A stretch of 64,000 bases of DNA from an uncultured Bacteroidales bacterium (GCA_900318955.1 ONMJ01000005.1:1-64000); one strand, 5' to 3'; positions 45,355 to 53,390 are shown, counted from the stretch's first letter. Translations and numbers: made by a program. Notes: generated by a model from the sequence alone, not told the origin.

Positions 45355-46236
45355 ATGGCTTCGAGAGCAAGGAAAATAATGAAAAGGCGCCTCGTCAGCG
45401 CGAAGATTTCGACGGTGATAAGCATATCGCTCGTCCTCTTCCTTGTAGGCGTAGCCGCCCTTCTCCTTGTCAACTCAAAGTCGGTTTCCGACTATTTCAA
45501 AGAGAACATGCAAGTATCCGTAATCCTCAAGCAGGACGTTCCTGACGAGGATGCGAAGGCTTATGAAAGCAAACTTGCTGCTCTCCCTTGCATAAAAAGC
45601 ACTTCTTTCATCTCCAGGGAGCAGGGCCTCTCGGAGATGAAAGAGATGCTTGGCGAGGACTTCCTCAAAGTATTCGAAACGGCGCCGGTACCGGTGTCCA
45701 TAGACGTTACCCTCAAGGCCGACTATGTCTCCCCTGACAGCCTCGACGTCGTCAGAAAGGCCGTCGGAGACTCTCCCCTTGTGGATGACGTCATCTACCA
45801 GACATCCCTCGTGGATGCCCTGAACTCAAACATGAAGAAGATTTCCCTGGTAATCGGAGTATTCATTCTTCTACTTCTTTTCATCTCCTTCGTGCTGATC
45901 AACAACATGGTGCGCCTCAATGTATTCTCCAGGAGATTCACCATCCATACCATGCAGCTCGTAGGGGCGACAAAGAGGTTTATCCGCTCGCCTTTCATGG
46001 TACAGGCCGTTTTCCAGGGTCTTTTCGCTGCCTTCATAGCTATATTGCTATTGACAGCCGGTCTGTTTTTCCTCCGCAACGAGTTCGCCCAGCTGTTCAG
46101 CGTATTCCGCCTTGAACATCTTCTCCTTGTGGCCGGAATTGTTGTCCTATCCGGACTCATTATATGCACGGCGAGCACATTTTTTGTTGTAAACCGGCTT
46201 ATCGGTTTTTCAAAAGACGAATTATACTCATACTGA
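45355..46236 (+). CDS. ftsX: Cell-division ABC-transporter-like permease FtsX
   Basis: The 293-residue inner membrane protein has one N-terminal helix, a periplasmic domain (about 50-160) and three C-terminal helices. It contains the FtsX signature region RLNVFSRRFTIHTMQLVGATKRFIRSPF. With FtsE (not in this window) it couples division to peptidoglycan hydrolase activation. An extended reading frame beginning at 45333 in another frame is a shadow. It is followed 1 bp later by the DUF3098 gene. Confidence 0.92.
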   Translation: MASRARKIMKRRLVSAKISTVISISLVLFLVGVAALLLVNSKSVSDYFKENMQVSVILKQDVPDEDAKAYESKLAALPCIKSTSFISREQGLSEMKEMLGEDFLKVFETAPVPVSIDVTLKADYVSPDSLDVVRKAVGDSPLVDDVIYQTSLVDALNSNMKKISLVIGVFILLLLFISFVLINNMVRLNVFSRRFTIHTMQLVGATKRFIRSPFMVQAVFQGLFAAFIAILLLTAGLFFLRNEFAQLFSVFRLEHLLLVAGIVVLSGLIICTASTFFVVNRLIGFSKDELYSY

Positions 46237-46237
46237 T

Positions 46238-46486
46238 ATGGCAGAAAAGAAAGATGACAAGTCAGCAAAGATGGCTATTACCAGGAAGGGCTTGAAACTC
46301 ATGATAATAGGCCTTCTCGTAATGATTGCCGGATTCATTCTCCTCTCCGGCGGAGGCAGCAAGGACCCTCAGGTGTTCAATTATGACATGTTCGATTTCA
46401 GAAGACTTGTTGCAGCTCCGATAGTGATTATTTGCGGCATAGTCATCGAGATTGTTGCCATAATGGGCAAATTCAAAGACAAATAA
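46238..46486 (+). CDS. DUF3098 small membrane protein
   Basis: The 82-residue protein has two hydrophobic helices (MIIGLLVMIAGFILLSGG and VAAPIVIICGIVIEIVAIMG) and a Lys-rich N-terminus (MAEKKDDKSAKMAITRKGLK). DUF3098 genes are typical neighbours of ftsX and uppP in Bacteroidota. The function is unknown. Spacing of 1 bp upstream and 5 bp downstream argues for one transcript. Confidence 0.88.
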   Translation: MAEKKDDKSAKMAITRKGLKLMIIGLLVMIAGFILLSGGGSKDPQVFNYDMFDFRRLVAAPIVIICGIVIEIVAIMGKFKDK

Positions 46487-46491
46487 AGCAT

Positions 46492-47313
46492 ATGGACTGG
46501 TGGCAAGCGATACTGCTCGGAATAGTCCAAGGACTTACCGAGTTCCTTCCCGTCTCCTCGTCGGGGCATCTGATGATTTTCCGTGAGCTCCTCGGCGTAG
46601 ATGCGGAGGGCTTTCTGGATTTTACCGTCCTCGTTCACCTTGGCACTGTAATAAGCACTCTTGTAGTGTTCTGGAAAGTGATTTGGTCCCTCCTAAAGGG
46701 CCTCTTCATGTTCAAATACAATGACGAGACCGACTACATCTGCAAGATTCTCGTTTCGATGATTCCGGTAATGATTGTCGGCTTCTTCTTCAAGGACTTT
46801 GTTTCAGGCCTCTTCGGGGAGTCCATGACGGTCGTCGCCATCGCACTCCTTGTAACAGCCCTTCTCCTATTTTTCTCCGATGTGGCCTCCGGACCGCGCG
46901 GATGGGTAGGAACCAATACCCACAGGAACGGCATCTCATATCTCCAGGCATTCCTTGTCGGCATAGGCCAGGCTTTCGCCGTCGTTCCGGGACTTTCCCG
47001 CTCTGGGACCACCATCGCTACAGGCCTCATGACCGGAGTGAGAAGGGAAAAAATGGCTCAGTTCTCCTTCCTGATGGTTCTCATCCCAATCATCGGTGAG
47101 CAGTTCCTGGATATTGTCAAAAGCGTTTCAGAGACTGGACATTTCTTCAGCGGAGAAGTTAGCGGAATCTGCCTTGTACTAGGGTTCCTGGCCGCTTTTG
47201 CTTCCGGACTATTCGCCTGCAAGGCGATGGTCGCCCTCGTTAAAAAAGCCCGGCTCAGCTGGTTCGCCCTCTATTGCCTTATTGTCGCAATCCTTATTTT
47301 CATATTCAAATAA
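46492..47313 (+). CDS. uppP: Undecaprenyl-diphosphatase
   Basis: From ATG 46492 the product is 273 residues of multi-pass membrane protein. It carries both catalytic motifs of the BacA/UppP family, GIVQGLTEFLPVSSSGHL at the start and VPGLSRSGTTIATGL near residues 165-180. It regenerates the lipid carrier for peptidoglycan and O-antigen by dephosphorylating undecaprenyl diphosphate. A longer start at 46432 overlaps the DUF3098 gene out of frame and was not used. Its stop overlaps the lpxH start. Confidence 0.95.
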   Translation: MDWWQAILLGIVQGLTEFLPVSSSGHLMIFRELLGVDAEGFLDFTVLVHLGTVISTLVVFWKVIWSLLKGLFMFKYNDETDYICKILVSMIPVMIVGFFFKDFVSGLFGESMTVVAIALLVTALLLFFSDVASGPRGWVGTNTHRNGISYLQAFLVGIGQAFAVVPGLSRSGTTIATGLMTGVRREKMAQFSFLMVLIPIIGEQFLDIVKSVSETGHFFSGEVSGICLVLGFLAAFASGLFACKAMVALVKKARLSWFALYCLIVAILIFIFK

Positions 47314-48047
47314 TGGCAGAGCGGCACCTGACATACTTTGTCTCGGACGTCCACCTCGGACTGCAGGTAAAAGATGCCTCTAAGCGCGAGAAGCGTTTCA
47401 TCTCTTTCTTAAAATCCATTCCCGTCGATGAGACAGAATCTCTTTACCTACTCGGAGATATCTGGGACTTTTGGTACGAGTATAAAGAAGTTGTTCCAAA
47501 GGGATTCGTCCGCGTTTTCGCCGCCCTCAACGACCTTATGGATTCCGGAGTGAAGGTCTATTTCTTCCAGGGGAACCATGATATCTGGTCTTACTCATAC
47601 TTCGAAGAGCTCGGAATGATTCGCTGCACCCAGCCGCACCTGGTGAGAATCGGAGATAAGAATTTCTGCCTCGGACATGGGGACGGCCTCGGCCCCGGGA
47701 TGATCGGATATAAGATTATGCGATGGGCATTCCATAACAAAGTGCTGCAGAGAATGTTCTCTTCCCTCCACCCGCGCTGGGCCTTCACCATCGGCACCGG
47801 CTGGTCAAAAAGAAGCCGCCTTGCCAAGAACGAGGAGTATATCTTTAAAGGGAAAGAAGAGCCCCTCTACCGCTTCTGCGAGGAATACATGAAAAAGAAT
47901 TCTGTCGATATCTTCCTCTTCGGACACTATCATTGTCTCACCGACGTTCCCGTCGGAAACGCCCGTCTACTGATAATGAAAGATTGGATGGACCGTGACT
48001 CATGGATTATCTTCGACTCCGAGGACGGGTCCATAAAGATTCACTAG
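47313..48047 (+). CDS. lpxH: UDP-2,3-diacylglucosamine diphosphatase
   Basis: From ATG 47313 (TAATG overlap with uppP) the product is 244 residues. The calcineurin-like motifs FVSDVHLGL, LLGDIWDFWYEY, QGNHD, LGHGDGLG and FGHYHC are all present. The GDxWD variant is typical of LpxH in Bacteroidota. It cleaves UDP-2,3-diacylglucosamine to lipid X in lipid A synthesis. The 13 codons before this start are read only if it began inside uppP. The 3' end overlaps the DUF4294 stop by 4 bp. Confidence 0.88.
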   Translation: MAERHLTYFVSDVHLGLQVKDASKREKRFISFLKSIPVDETESLYLLGDIWDFWYEYKEVVPKGFVRVFAALNDLMDSGVKVYFFQGNHDIWSYSYFEELGMIRCTQPHLVRIGDKNFCLGHGDGLGPGMIGYKIMRWAFHNKVLQRMFSSLHPRWAFTIGTGWSKRSRLAKNEEYIFKGKEEPLYRFCEEYMKKNSVDIFLFGHYHCLTDVPVGNARLLIMKDWMDRDSWIIFDSEDGSIKIH

Positions 48048-48787
48048 TCGCCTTTATAATAATCAGGGACTTTCACCTCCGGAGGATCTTCCCAGAAGAT
48101 TGACCAGTAGAGTCGCTTGAAAGTGCCGTTTTTCCACATCTGCACGAGCTCTTCCAGGTCCCTGTCCGCTCCTTCCGGATCGTACTGGGACTTGAGGTCA
48201 TTGTCGAAAATCTTAGCCACGCCCTGCCAGAACGCAGCGGCAATGCCGTTTTTATACTCTTTAATTATAGAATATGACGACTGACTGGTCTCGCGGTCAA
48301 TGAGTTTAAGGAGAACTCCTCCCTGAGAGATTGTCATGTGCCGGAGCGCGCCCTCAAAATCGGCGAAAAGGTGCTTCTGGACCTCTGTCATGTATCGATC
48401 GCGCTGGAAACGGTTCATCTTGTCCGCTTCTATGGTGCTGTCGATTTTATGCTGGAGACTTGCAGCCGCTTCGGCATATGGATATACTTTGGCGAAGTTA
48501 TAGACCAGTTTATAGTATTTCCTCCAATCCTTGTCAGACCTCTTTCCATGACCGAAAATCCATACCGGATCTATGGTGTCATAAAAAGTTGTATCGCCGT
48601 TCTCAACCCTGTAGGTGAGGTAGCCGCCCTTTGAAGTCGAGGCGTCGGAGAAGATCTCCTTACGTGCAAGGGCTTCCCTCTGCTCCTTCGCCCTTTTCAT
48701 GGCCTCGCGAATATGGTTCTGACCGAATGAGACCGTCGAAACGAGCAGGAGGAGAGAGACGAAAATATATTTGAATGCCTTTTTCAC
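48044..48787 (-). CDS. DUF4294-domain secreted protein
   Basis: The start is placed at GTG 48787, giving a proper signal peptide (VKKAFKYIFVSLLLLVSTVS, cut after SFGQ) and 247 residues. The DUF4294 domain is at about 55-200 (TFYDTIDPVWIFGHG, KVYPYAEAAASLQHKID). The next in-frame ATG would remove the signal peptide, and further upstream starts have no homology. The promoter -7 box TAACTTTG ends 6 bp before the GTG, so the mRNA has almost no leader. The family's function is unknown; it is a periplasmic or surface protein specific to Bacteroidota. Confidence 0.8.
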   Translation of the reverse strand: MKKAFKYIFVSLLLLVSTVSFGQNHIREAMKRAKEQREALARKEIFSDASTSKGGYLTYRVENGDTTFYDTIDPVWIFGHGKRSDKDWRKYYKLVYNFAKVYPYAEAAASLQHKIDSTIEADKMNRFQRDRYMTEVQKHLFADFEGALRHMTISQGGVLLKLIDRETSQSSYSIIKEYKNGIAAAFWQGVAKIFDNDLKSQYDPEGADRDLEELVQMWKNGTFKRLYWSIFWEDPPEVKVPDYYKGD

Positions 48788-48793
48788 AGTCTG

Positions 48794-48824
48794 CAAAGTT
48801 ATAAACAGGAGTGAATTATTGCAA
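48794..48824 (-). promoter_or_regulatory. Promoter of the DUF4294 gene (leaderless arrangement)
   Basis: On the minus strand, TTG (48822-48824), 20 bp, then TAACTTTG (48794-48801). Transcription would start at about 48786-48789, on or next to the GTG start at 48787-48785. Divergent expression of the aminopeptidase begins from the same 80-bp gap. Confidence 0.65.
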
Positions 48825-48866
48825 AATTCTCGCCATTTAATTATTTTGCAACAAAATACCGAGAAT

Positions 48867-50708
48867 ATGGGCAACTTGTACAGAGCCCGGATTGAGGCAA
48901 TCCGGGAAATGATGAGAGAACACGGGTGGGATGCAGTAGTGCTCAGCGGAAGCGATCCCCACTCCAGCGAATATCCCGCCGAGCGGTGGAAACAGGTCGA
49001 ATGGATTTCCGGCTTCACAGGAGAGGCCGGGGATATTGTGATTACCCTTGACCATGCCGGCCTATGGACAGATACCCGGTATTTCATTCAAGCGTCCCGT
49101 CAACTCTTTGGGACGGGGATCGAGCTCCATAAATTGCGCATTCCAGAGGCCGTCCCCATCCCAGAGTGGCTTGCCGCAGAGGACTTTCCCTCTGCCGGTG
49201 AGACAGTGACAATTGCTGTAGACGGCCTTTGCCAAAGTGTCTCCGCCATTGACAACATCTCCTCCGCCTTCGAAAGCGAGGGGAAAGATGTGACAATAAT
49301 AAGCGTTCCTGACCTTATATCCGGCCTTTGGAAAGACCGCCCGGAAATCCCCGTGAGCCCTGTTATCACCCTCGGAGACGAAGAAGTCGGAGAATCGAGG
49401 GAGAAAAAGCTCATCTGGATAAGGAAGTTCCTGATGGCCAAGGGTTGCGATGCAATTCTTCTTTCCTCCCTGGACGAGATAGCTTGGCTTCTCAATGTCC
49501 GCGGAAGCGATATTGAGTATAATCCTCTCGTCATCTCGTACCTTCTCGTAACGATGGAGACGGCGGAATGGTATGTCAGAAAGTATCCATTCACTGCCCC
49601 GGACGAAGAAAGCAAAGACAGCTTCTACGAGATAGCTGCCGACGGAGTAGTAATCAAAGACTACTCCGACCTAGAATTGACTCTTGGAGGAATGCTGGAG
49701 ATTGAATCCCTTGAAAGGATATTCGTCGACCCTTCGACGCTCAACTATCACGTATATAAATTACTGCTTGACAACGGATTGGGAGCATCAGTCGCGGAAG
49801 GTCCTTCGCCGGTGCCTCTCCGGAAATCGGTAAAGAACAAAGTAGAGATCGATGGTATGAGAGAAGCCCATCTGGAGGATGGCATTGCAATGGAAAAATT
49901 CCTATGGTGGCTTGAAAATCAATTGGTTCTAGGAGAAAGAATTGACGAGTGGGATGCGGCGAGAAAACTAGACAGCCTCCGCGCCCAGATTCCCGGATAC
50001 CGAGGAAATAGCTTCGAAACCATCTCCGCCTACGGAGAAAACGCCGCTCTGCCCCACTATGTCACCCCAAGGACCGGCTCTGCTATCCTCGAAAGGCGAG
50101 GCCTCTACCTGGTTGATTCAGGAGGACAGTATCTGTTTGGGACAACTGATCTTACCAGAACCATCCCCTTAGGCCCTTGCTCTGCCCTTGAAAAAGAGGA
50201 TTATACGCTTGTCCTTAAGGGACATATCGACCTTGCCAAAGCCGTCTTTCCGAAAGGGACTGCCGGCTGCCAGATTGACGCTCTCGCCCGCAACCCCCTG
50301 TGGGCGGCGAAACGTAATTTCGGCCATGGGACAGGACATGGGGTCGGGTACTTCCTATGCGTCCATGAAGGGCCGCAGGACATACGGCAGAATTTCAATT
50401 CACAACCTTTGCTTCCCGGAATGATAACTTCCGACGAACCCGGAATCTACAGAGAGGGCTTTCACGGCGTCCGGCACGAGAACCTCCTTCTCTGTCGCGA
50501 AGAAGGGACCAATGAGTTTGGATCATGGCTGTCCTTCGAGACCCTGACCCTTTGCCACTACGACACATCGGCTATTGTCCCTGGGCTTCTTTCCGAAGAG
50601 GAAAAAGACTGGCTGAATGCATATAACGAAAGGGTTTTCCGCACATTGTCTCCCTCTCTTCCCGGCGAAATTTCCCGCTGGCTGAGAGAAAAAACAAAAA
50701 ATATTTAG
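48867..50708 (+). CDS. Aminopeptidase P family (M24) metallopeptidase
   Basis: From ATG 48867 the product is 613 residues. It has two creatinase-like N-terminal domains (about 1-300), then the M24 catalytic domain with the metal-ligand motifs LVDSGGQYLFGTTDLTRT (two Asp), GHGTGHGVGYF (His), ITSDEPGIYREG (Glu) and VRHENLLL (Glu). It removes N-terminal residues next to proline and is probably cytosolic, as no signal peptide is seen. The in-frame ATG at 48771 would add 32 residues and overlap the opposite gene. It is followed immediately by a glutathione peroxidase remnant. Confidence 0.92.
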   Translation: MGNLYRARIEAIREMMREHGWDAVVLSGSDPHSSEYPAERWKQVEWISGFTGEAGDIVITLDHAGLWTDTRYFIQASRQLFGTGIELHKLRIPEAVPIPEWLAAEDFPSAGETVTIAVDGLCQSVSAIDNISSAFESEGKDVTIISVPDLISGLWKDRPEIPVSPVITLGDEEVGESREKKLIWIRKFLMAKGCDAILLSSLDEIAWLLNVRGSDIEYNPLVISYLLVTMETAEWYVRKYPFTAPDEESKDSFYEIAADGVVIKDYSDLELTLGGMLEIESLERIFVDPSTLNYHVYKLLLDNGLGASVAEGPSPVPLRKSVKNKVEIDGMREAHLEDGIAMEKFLWWLENQLVLGERIDEWDAARKLDSLRAQIPGYRGNSFETISAYGENAALPHYVTPRTGSAILERRGLYLVDSGGQYLFGTTDLTRTIPLGPCSALEKEDYTLVLKGHIDLAKAVFPKGTAGCQIDALARNPLWAAKRNFGHGTGHGVGYFLCVHEGPQDIRQNFNSQPLLPGMITSDEPGIYREGFHGVRHENLLLCREEGTNEFGSWLSFETLTLCHYDTSAIVPGLLSEEEKDWLNAYNERVFRTLSPSLPGEISRWLREKTKNI

Positions 50709-50712
50709 ATAA

Positions 50713-50898
50713 ATCGCTTGCGACAAGTTCGCCCACCAGGAGCCCGGCACCAACGAGGAGATTGCAGAATTCTGCAGGATCAATCATGGTGTGACCTTCC
50801 CGCTGATGGCGAAAATCAGAGATGGAGAAACTGTGCGCCGTTTCGCTCCTACCGATACTCCCGAGTCCTTCGAGAAAGATATTGTCAGCCTGCTTTAA
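50713..50898 (+). pseudogene. Glutathione peroxidase remnant
   Basis: The frame encodes CDKFAHQEPGTNEEIAEFC, then NHGVTFPLMAKIRDGETVRR, then FAPTDTPESFEKDIVSLL and TAA. The first part matches the middle of bacterial glutathione peroxidases (the FGHQEPGTNEEI region) and the last part their C-terminus, with about 50 residues missing in between, including the conserved WNF region. The N-terminal third with the catalytic Cys is absent, and the frame has a stop just upstream (TAA at 50710-50712). It has no start codon of its own. This is a decayed gene, not an active enzyme. Confidence 0.75.
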
Positions 50899-52259
50899 GC
50901 ATTCAGCTCGTCTGCATCCTTGATGAAGCGGGCGATATCAGCGTCAGAAACAGTATAGTCCTGAAGGTTCCCCTCAAGGTACTGGTCGTAAGCGCTCATA
51001 TCGACAAATCCATGACCGGAGAGGTTGAAGAGAATTGTCTTCGCCTCGCCGGTTTCCTTGCACTTAAGGGCCTCGCGGACTGTCGCAGCGATTGCATGGC
51101 AGCTCTCGGGTGCGGGAATGATTCCCTCCGTCTGAGCGAAGAGGATACCTGCCTTGAAGCTCTCATTCTGCTGAATATCAACTGCTTCCATAAATCCATC
51201 CTTCATCAGTTGGGACATAATTACACCTGCTCCATGATAGCGAAGACCGCCGGCATGGATATTGGCAGGCTTGAAACCATGGCCGAGAGTGTACATCGGT
51301 AGAAGCGGAGTGAGTCCGGCCTCATCGCCGAAGTCATACTCGAATTTTCCCCTGGTAAGCTTCGGACAAGCCGAAGGTTCGGCTGCGATGAACCGAGTCT
51401 TCTTGCCTTCAAGAATATTGTGTCTCATGAACGGATAAGCGATGCCGCTGAAGTTGGAACCTCCTCCAAAACAAGCGATTACCATATCAGGATACTCGCC
51501 TGCCATCGCCATCTGCTTCTCGGCCTCAAGGCCGATAATGGTCTGGTGGAGACATACATGATTGAGGACCGAACCAAGGGTATATTTACAATTCGGAGTG
51601 GTCACTGCCAGCTCGATAGCCTCGGAAATCGCACATCCAAGGGATCCGTTGTCATTGGGGTTGCGGGTGATTATATCTTTTCCGGCACGGGTGGACATGG
51701 ACGGAGAAGGGGTAATCGCCGCACCGAAGGTCTGCATTATAGATCGGCGATAAGGCTTCTGGTTGTAACTGATTTTCACCATATAGACGGCACATTCAAG
51801 GCCGAACTTCTTTGCGGCATAGGAAAGGGCGCCTCCCCACTGGCCAGCACCGGTCTCTGTGGTAATATTGGTAATTCCCTGCTGCTTGGCATAATAGGCC
51901 TGAGCAAGTGCGGAATTGAGCTTATGCGACCCGGCGGGACTGACACTCTCGTTTTTGAAATAAATATGGGCGGGGGTGCCGAGAGCCTCTTCGAGCTCAT
52001 AAGCCCTCACAAGAGGGGTGCTGCGATAATAGGTGTACTGCTCGAGAACCGGCTCAGGAATATCTATCCACTCATGGGTGGTATCGAGCTCCTGATTGGC
52101 ACACTGCTCGCAAAAAATAGGATAGAGGTCTGACGCTTTCAAAGGTTCCCGCGTAGCAGGATTAAGGATGGGGAGAGGCTTGTTGGGCATAATCGCCTGG
52201 ATGTTGAACCATTGAGATGGAATCTCGCTCTCGGGGAGAATGAATTTTTTCTGTCTCAT
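50895..52259 (-). CDS. trpB: Tryptophan synthase beta chain, TrpB2-type
   Basis: The 454-residue PLP enzyme has the lysine motif PAGSHKLNSALAQAYYA (PLP Lys near residue 114), TETGAGQWGGALSYAAK and the phosphate cup CFGGGSNFSGI. Its length and the N-terminal extension (about 60 residues more than TrpB1) place it in the TrpB2 clade. It makes tryptophan from indole and serine, and probably works without a tight TrpA partner. No other trp gene is in the window. Its mRNA is preceded by a candidate attenuator (52298-52449). Its 3' end overlaps the glutathione peroxidase remnant by 4 bp. Confidence 0.92.
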   Translation of the reverse strand: MRQKKFILPESEIPSQWFNIQAIMPNKPLPILNPATREPLKASDLYPIFCEQCANQELDTTHEWIDIPEPVLEQYTYYRSTPLVRAYELEEALGTPAHIYFKNESVSPAGSHKLNSALAQAYYAKQQGITNITTETGAGQWGGALSYAAKKFGLECAVYMVKISYNQKPYRRSIMQTFGAAITPSPSMSTRAGKDIITRNPNDNGSLGCAISEAIELAVTTPNCKYTLGSVLNHVCLHQTIIGLEAEKQMAMAGEYPDMVIACFGGGSNFSGIAYPFMRHNILEGKKTRFIAAEPSACPKLTRGKFEYDFGDEAGLTPLLPMYTLGHGFKPANIHAGGLRYHGAGVIMSQLMKDGFMEAVDIQQNESFKAGILFAQTEGIIPAPESCHAIAATVREALKCKETGEAKTILFNLSGHGFVDMSAYDQYLEGNLQDYTVSDADIARFIKDADELNA

Positions 52260-52297
52260 AATCGTTTGTTATTGAAGTAATTTTAGTTTCCGAGTAC

Positions 52298-52334
52298 AAA
52301 AAAGCGGCACGCTGTAAGTCAACGTGCCGCTTTT
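52298..52334 (-). terminator. Attenuator terminator of trpB
   Basis: On the minus strand, AAAAGCGGCACG pairs with CGTGCCGCTTTT (12 bp, 11-nt loop) followed by T6 at 52303-52298. It lies 38 bp before the trpB ATG, so it must be read through for trpB expression. Confidence 0.85.
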
Positions 52335-52362
52335 ATATTGCATACGGTGATACGACTTACAG

Positions 52363-52410
52363 CTATAGACTGCAAGCGCGCCACCAATTGTTGTTCAATA
52401 CATTACGCAT
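52363..52410 (-). CDS. trpL: Trp leader peptide (15 aa, tandem Trp codons)
   Basis: ATG at 52410 opens a 15-codon frame, MRNVLNNNWWRACSL, ending in TAG at 52365-52363. Codons 9 and 10 are both TGG. Tryptophan is normally rare, so two adjacent Trp codons in a short frame ahead of a terminator and a Trp biosynthetic gene are the standard sign of transcription attenuation. Segment 1 of the leader RNA lies just after the Trp codons, and the stop codon abuts segment 2. The predicted RNA start lies a few bases before the ATG, so the peptide may be translated from a leaderless RNA. Confidence 0.7.
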   Translation of the reverse strand: MRNVLNNNWWRACSL

Positions 52411-52418
52411 ACTACTTG

Positions 52419-52449
52419 CAAATATTGAGATTAAAAATCATATATGCAA
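52419..52449 (-). promoter_or_regulatory. Promoter of the trpL-trpB transcript
   Basis: On the minus strand, TTG (52447-52449), 20 bp, then AATATTTG (52419-52426), one base off the TAnnTTTG consensus. The RNA would start near 52411-52414, next to the leader-peptide ATG. Confidence 0.55.
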
Positions 52450-52504
52450 GGTTTTTTTCATTTTTTTAATAGCGGAAAAATTATGATTGTTGAGAGAAAC
52501 GAAT

Positions 52505-52512
52505 TATATTTG
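52505..52512 (+). promoter_or_regulatory. -7 element of the cytochrome b gene
   Basis: TATATTTG lies 41 bp before ATG 52554 and gives a divergent promoter pair with trpB. A TTA at 52481-52483 may act as a weak -33. Confidence 0.55.
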
Positions 52513-52553
52513 CATACTTGAAACAAATCTGAAACAAGCAAATAGTTATTATA

Positions 52554-53294
52554 ATGGCGAATTTTCTCACATCTTCTATCGGAAAGAAGTTCATCCAGAG
52601 CATAAGTGGAGCTTTCCTTATCCTCTTCCTTAGTCTTCACGGCGTAATTAACTTCTTCTCTGTCATCGACACATTCAATGGCAAATACGGAGTTTCCGCC
52701 CTCGACGACAAACTCTTCTCTGCAGGCGACGGACTCTACAAGCTAGGGTGCGATTTCATGTCCACTCCTATCATCGACATCATGGTCCCCATCCTCGCCC
52801 TCGGCTTCCTTATCCATATCTGCTATGGTATTTACCTCTCTGTAGAGAACTACAAGAAGAGAGGCGGTGTCAAGAGATATGAGGTAGCCAGCAAGGCAAA
52901 GGCTGATTCCTGGTCTGCAAAGAACATGTTCGTTCTCGGTATCATTATTCTTGGACTTCTCGCCTTCCATCTCTCCCATTTCTGGGCTAAGATGCAGCTT
53001 CAGGAGTTCATGGGTAAAGAAGCCATCAACAACCCCTATGCCCTCCTCAACCAGACCTTCGGCAACATCTGGATGCTCATCTTCTACATTATCTGGTTTG
53101 TTGCTCTCTGGCTCCATCTGAACCACGGTTTCTGGAGTATGTTCCAGTCTATCGGTTGGAACAACAAGAACTGGCTCAAGAGGCTCAAAGTTATCAGCGT
53201 CATAGTAAGCTCTCTGATCGTTCTCCTCTTTGTAGCTTCTGCTATCAACGCCTATCTTCAGGCAAATTTCATCCACTCTCCTCTGACTCTTTAG
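52554..53294 (+). CDS. sdhC: Succinate dehydrogenase/fumarate reductase cytochrome b subunit
   Basis: This 246-residue membrane protein with five hydrophobic helices starts MANFLTSSIGKKFIQSISGA, as in Bacteroidota type B SdhC/FrdC. Candidate haem-ligand histidines are in FLSLHGVINFF, GFLIHICYGI, LLAFHLSHFW and ALWLHLNHGF, which gives the diheme pattern. It anchors the flavoprotein and iron-sulfur subunits and exchanges electrons with menaquinone. Here it is not followed by sdhA and sdhB as in typical Bacteroides; a terminator and pyrH come next. Confidence 0.9.
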   Translation: MANFLTSSIGKKFIQSISGAFLILFLSLHGVINFFSVIDTFNGKYGVSALDDKLFSAGDGLYKLGCDFMSTPIIDIMVPILALGFLIHICYGIYLSVENYKKRGGVKRYEVASKAKADSWSAKNMFVLGIIILGLLAFHLSHFWAKMQLQEFMGKEAINNPYALLNQTFGNIWMLIFYIIWFVALWLHLNHGFWSMFQSIGWNNKNWLKRLKVISVIVSSLIVLLFVASAINAYLQANFIHSPLTL

Positions 53295-53320
53295 GAGAGA
53301 GCCCGGACATGTAATATATT

Positions 53321-53354
53321 CCGTGGAAAGCGTAAAAGCTTTTCACGGATTTTC
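53321..53354 (+). terminator. Terminator after the cytochrome b gene
   Basis: CCGTGGAAAGC (53321-53331) pairs with GCTTTTCACGG (53338-53348) over 11 bp with one G-T pair and a 6-nt loop, followed by a T-rich run. It shows that sdhC is a single-gene transcript. Confidence 0.7.
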
Positions 53355-53356
53355 AT

Positions 53357-53364
53357 TATATTTG
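53357..53364 (+). promoter_or_regulatory. -7 element of pyrH
   Basis: TATATTTG lies 26 bp before ATG 53391 and directly after the sdhC terminator. No clear -33 TTG is seen at the usual distance, as that position is inside the hairpin. Confidence 0.5.
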
Positions 53365-53390
53365 CAAGAATAGCGAAACAAAGTGGATAT

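Larger units (their letters stand above)
52260..52449 (-). promoter_or_regulatory. Candidate trp attenuator leader of trpB
   Basis: The region has a promoter at 52419-52449 and a leader peptide at 52363-52410. Three alternative pairings are possible: 1:2 (52376-52370 with 52362-52356), 2:3 (52363-52354 with 52320-52311, 10 perfect base pairs) and 3:4, the terminator (52334-52323 with 52311-52300). With tryptophan scarce, a ribosome stalled on the two Trp codons (52386-52381) would leave segment 2 free to pair with the terminator loop and its closing base, keeping the terminator from forming. The mechanism is inferred. Confidence 0.7.

Noticed and set aside
50718..51302. A plus-strand open frame of 194 codons overlapping the gpx remnant and trpB
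   Set aside because: Its sequence has no homology; the gpx similarity is in a different frame and trpB covers the rest.
52458..52640. A 60-codon minus-strand frame between trpB and the cytochrome b gene
   Set aside because: It overlaps the cytochrome b coding region and promoter and is low complexity at its end.
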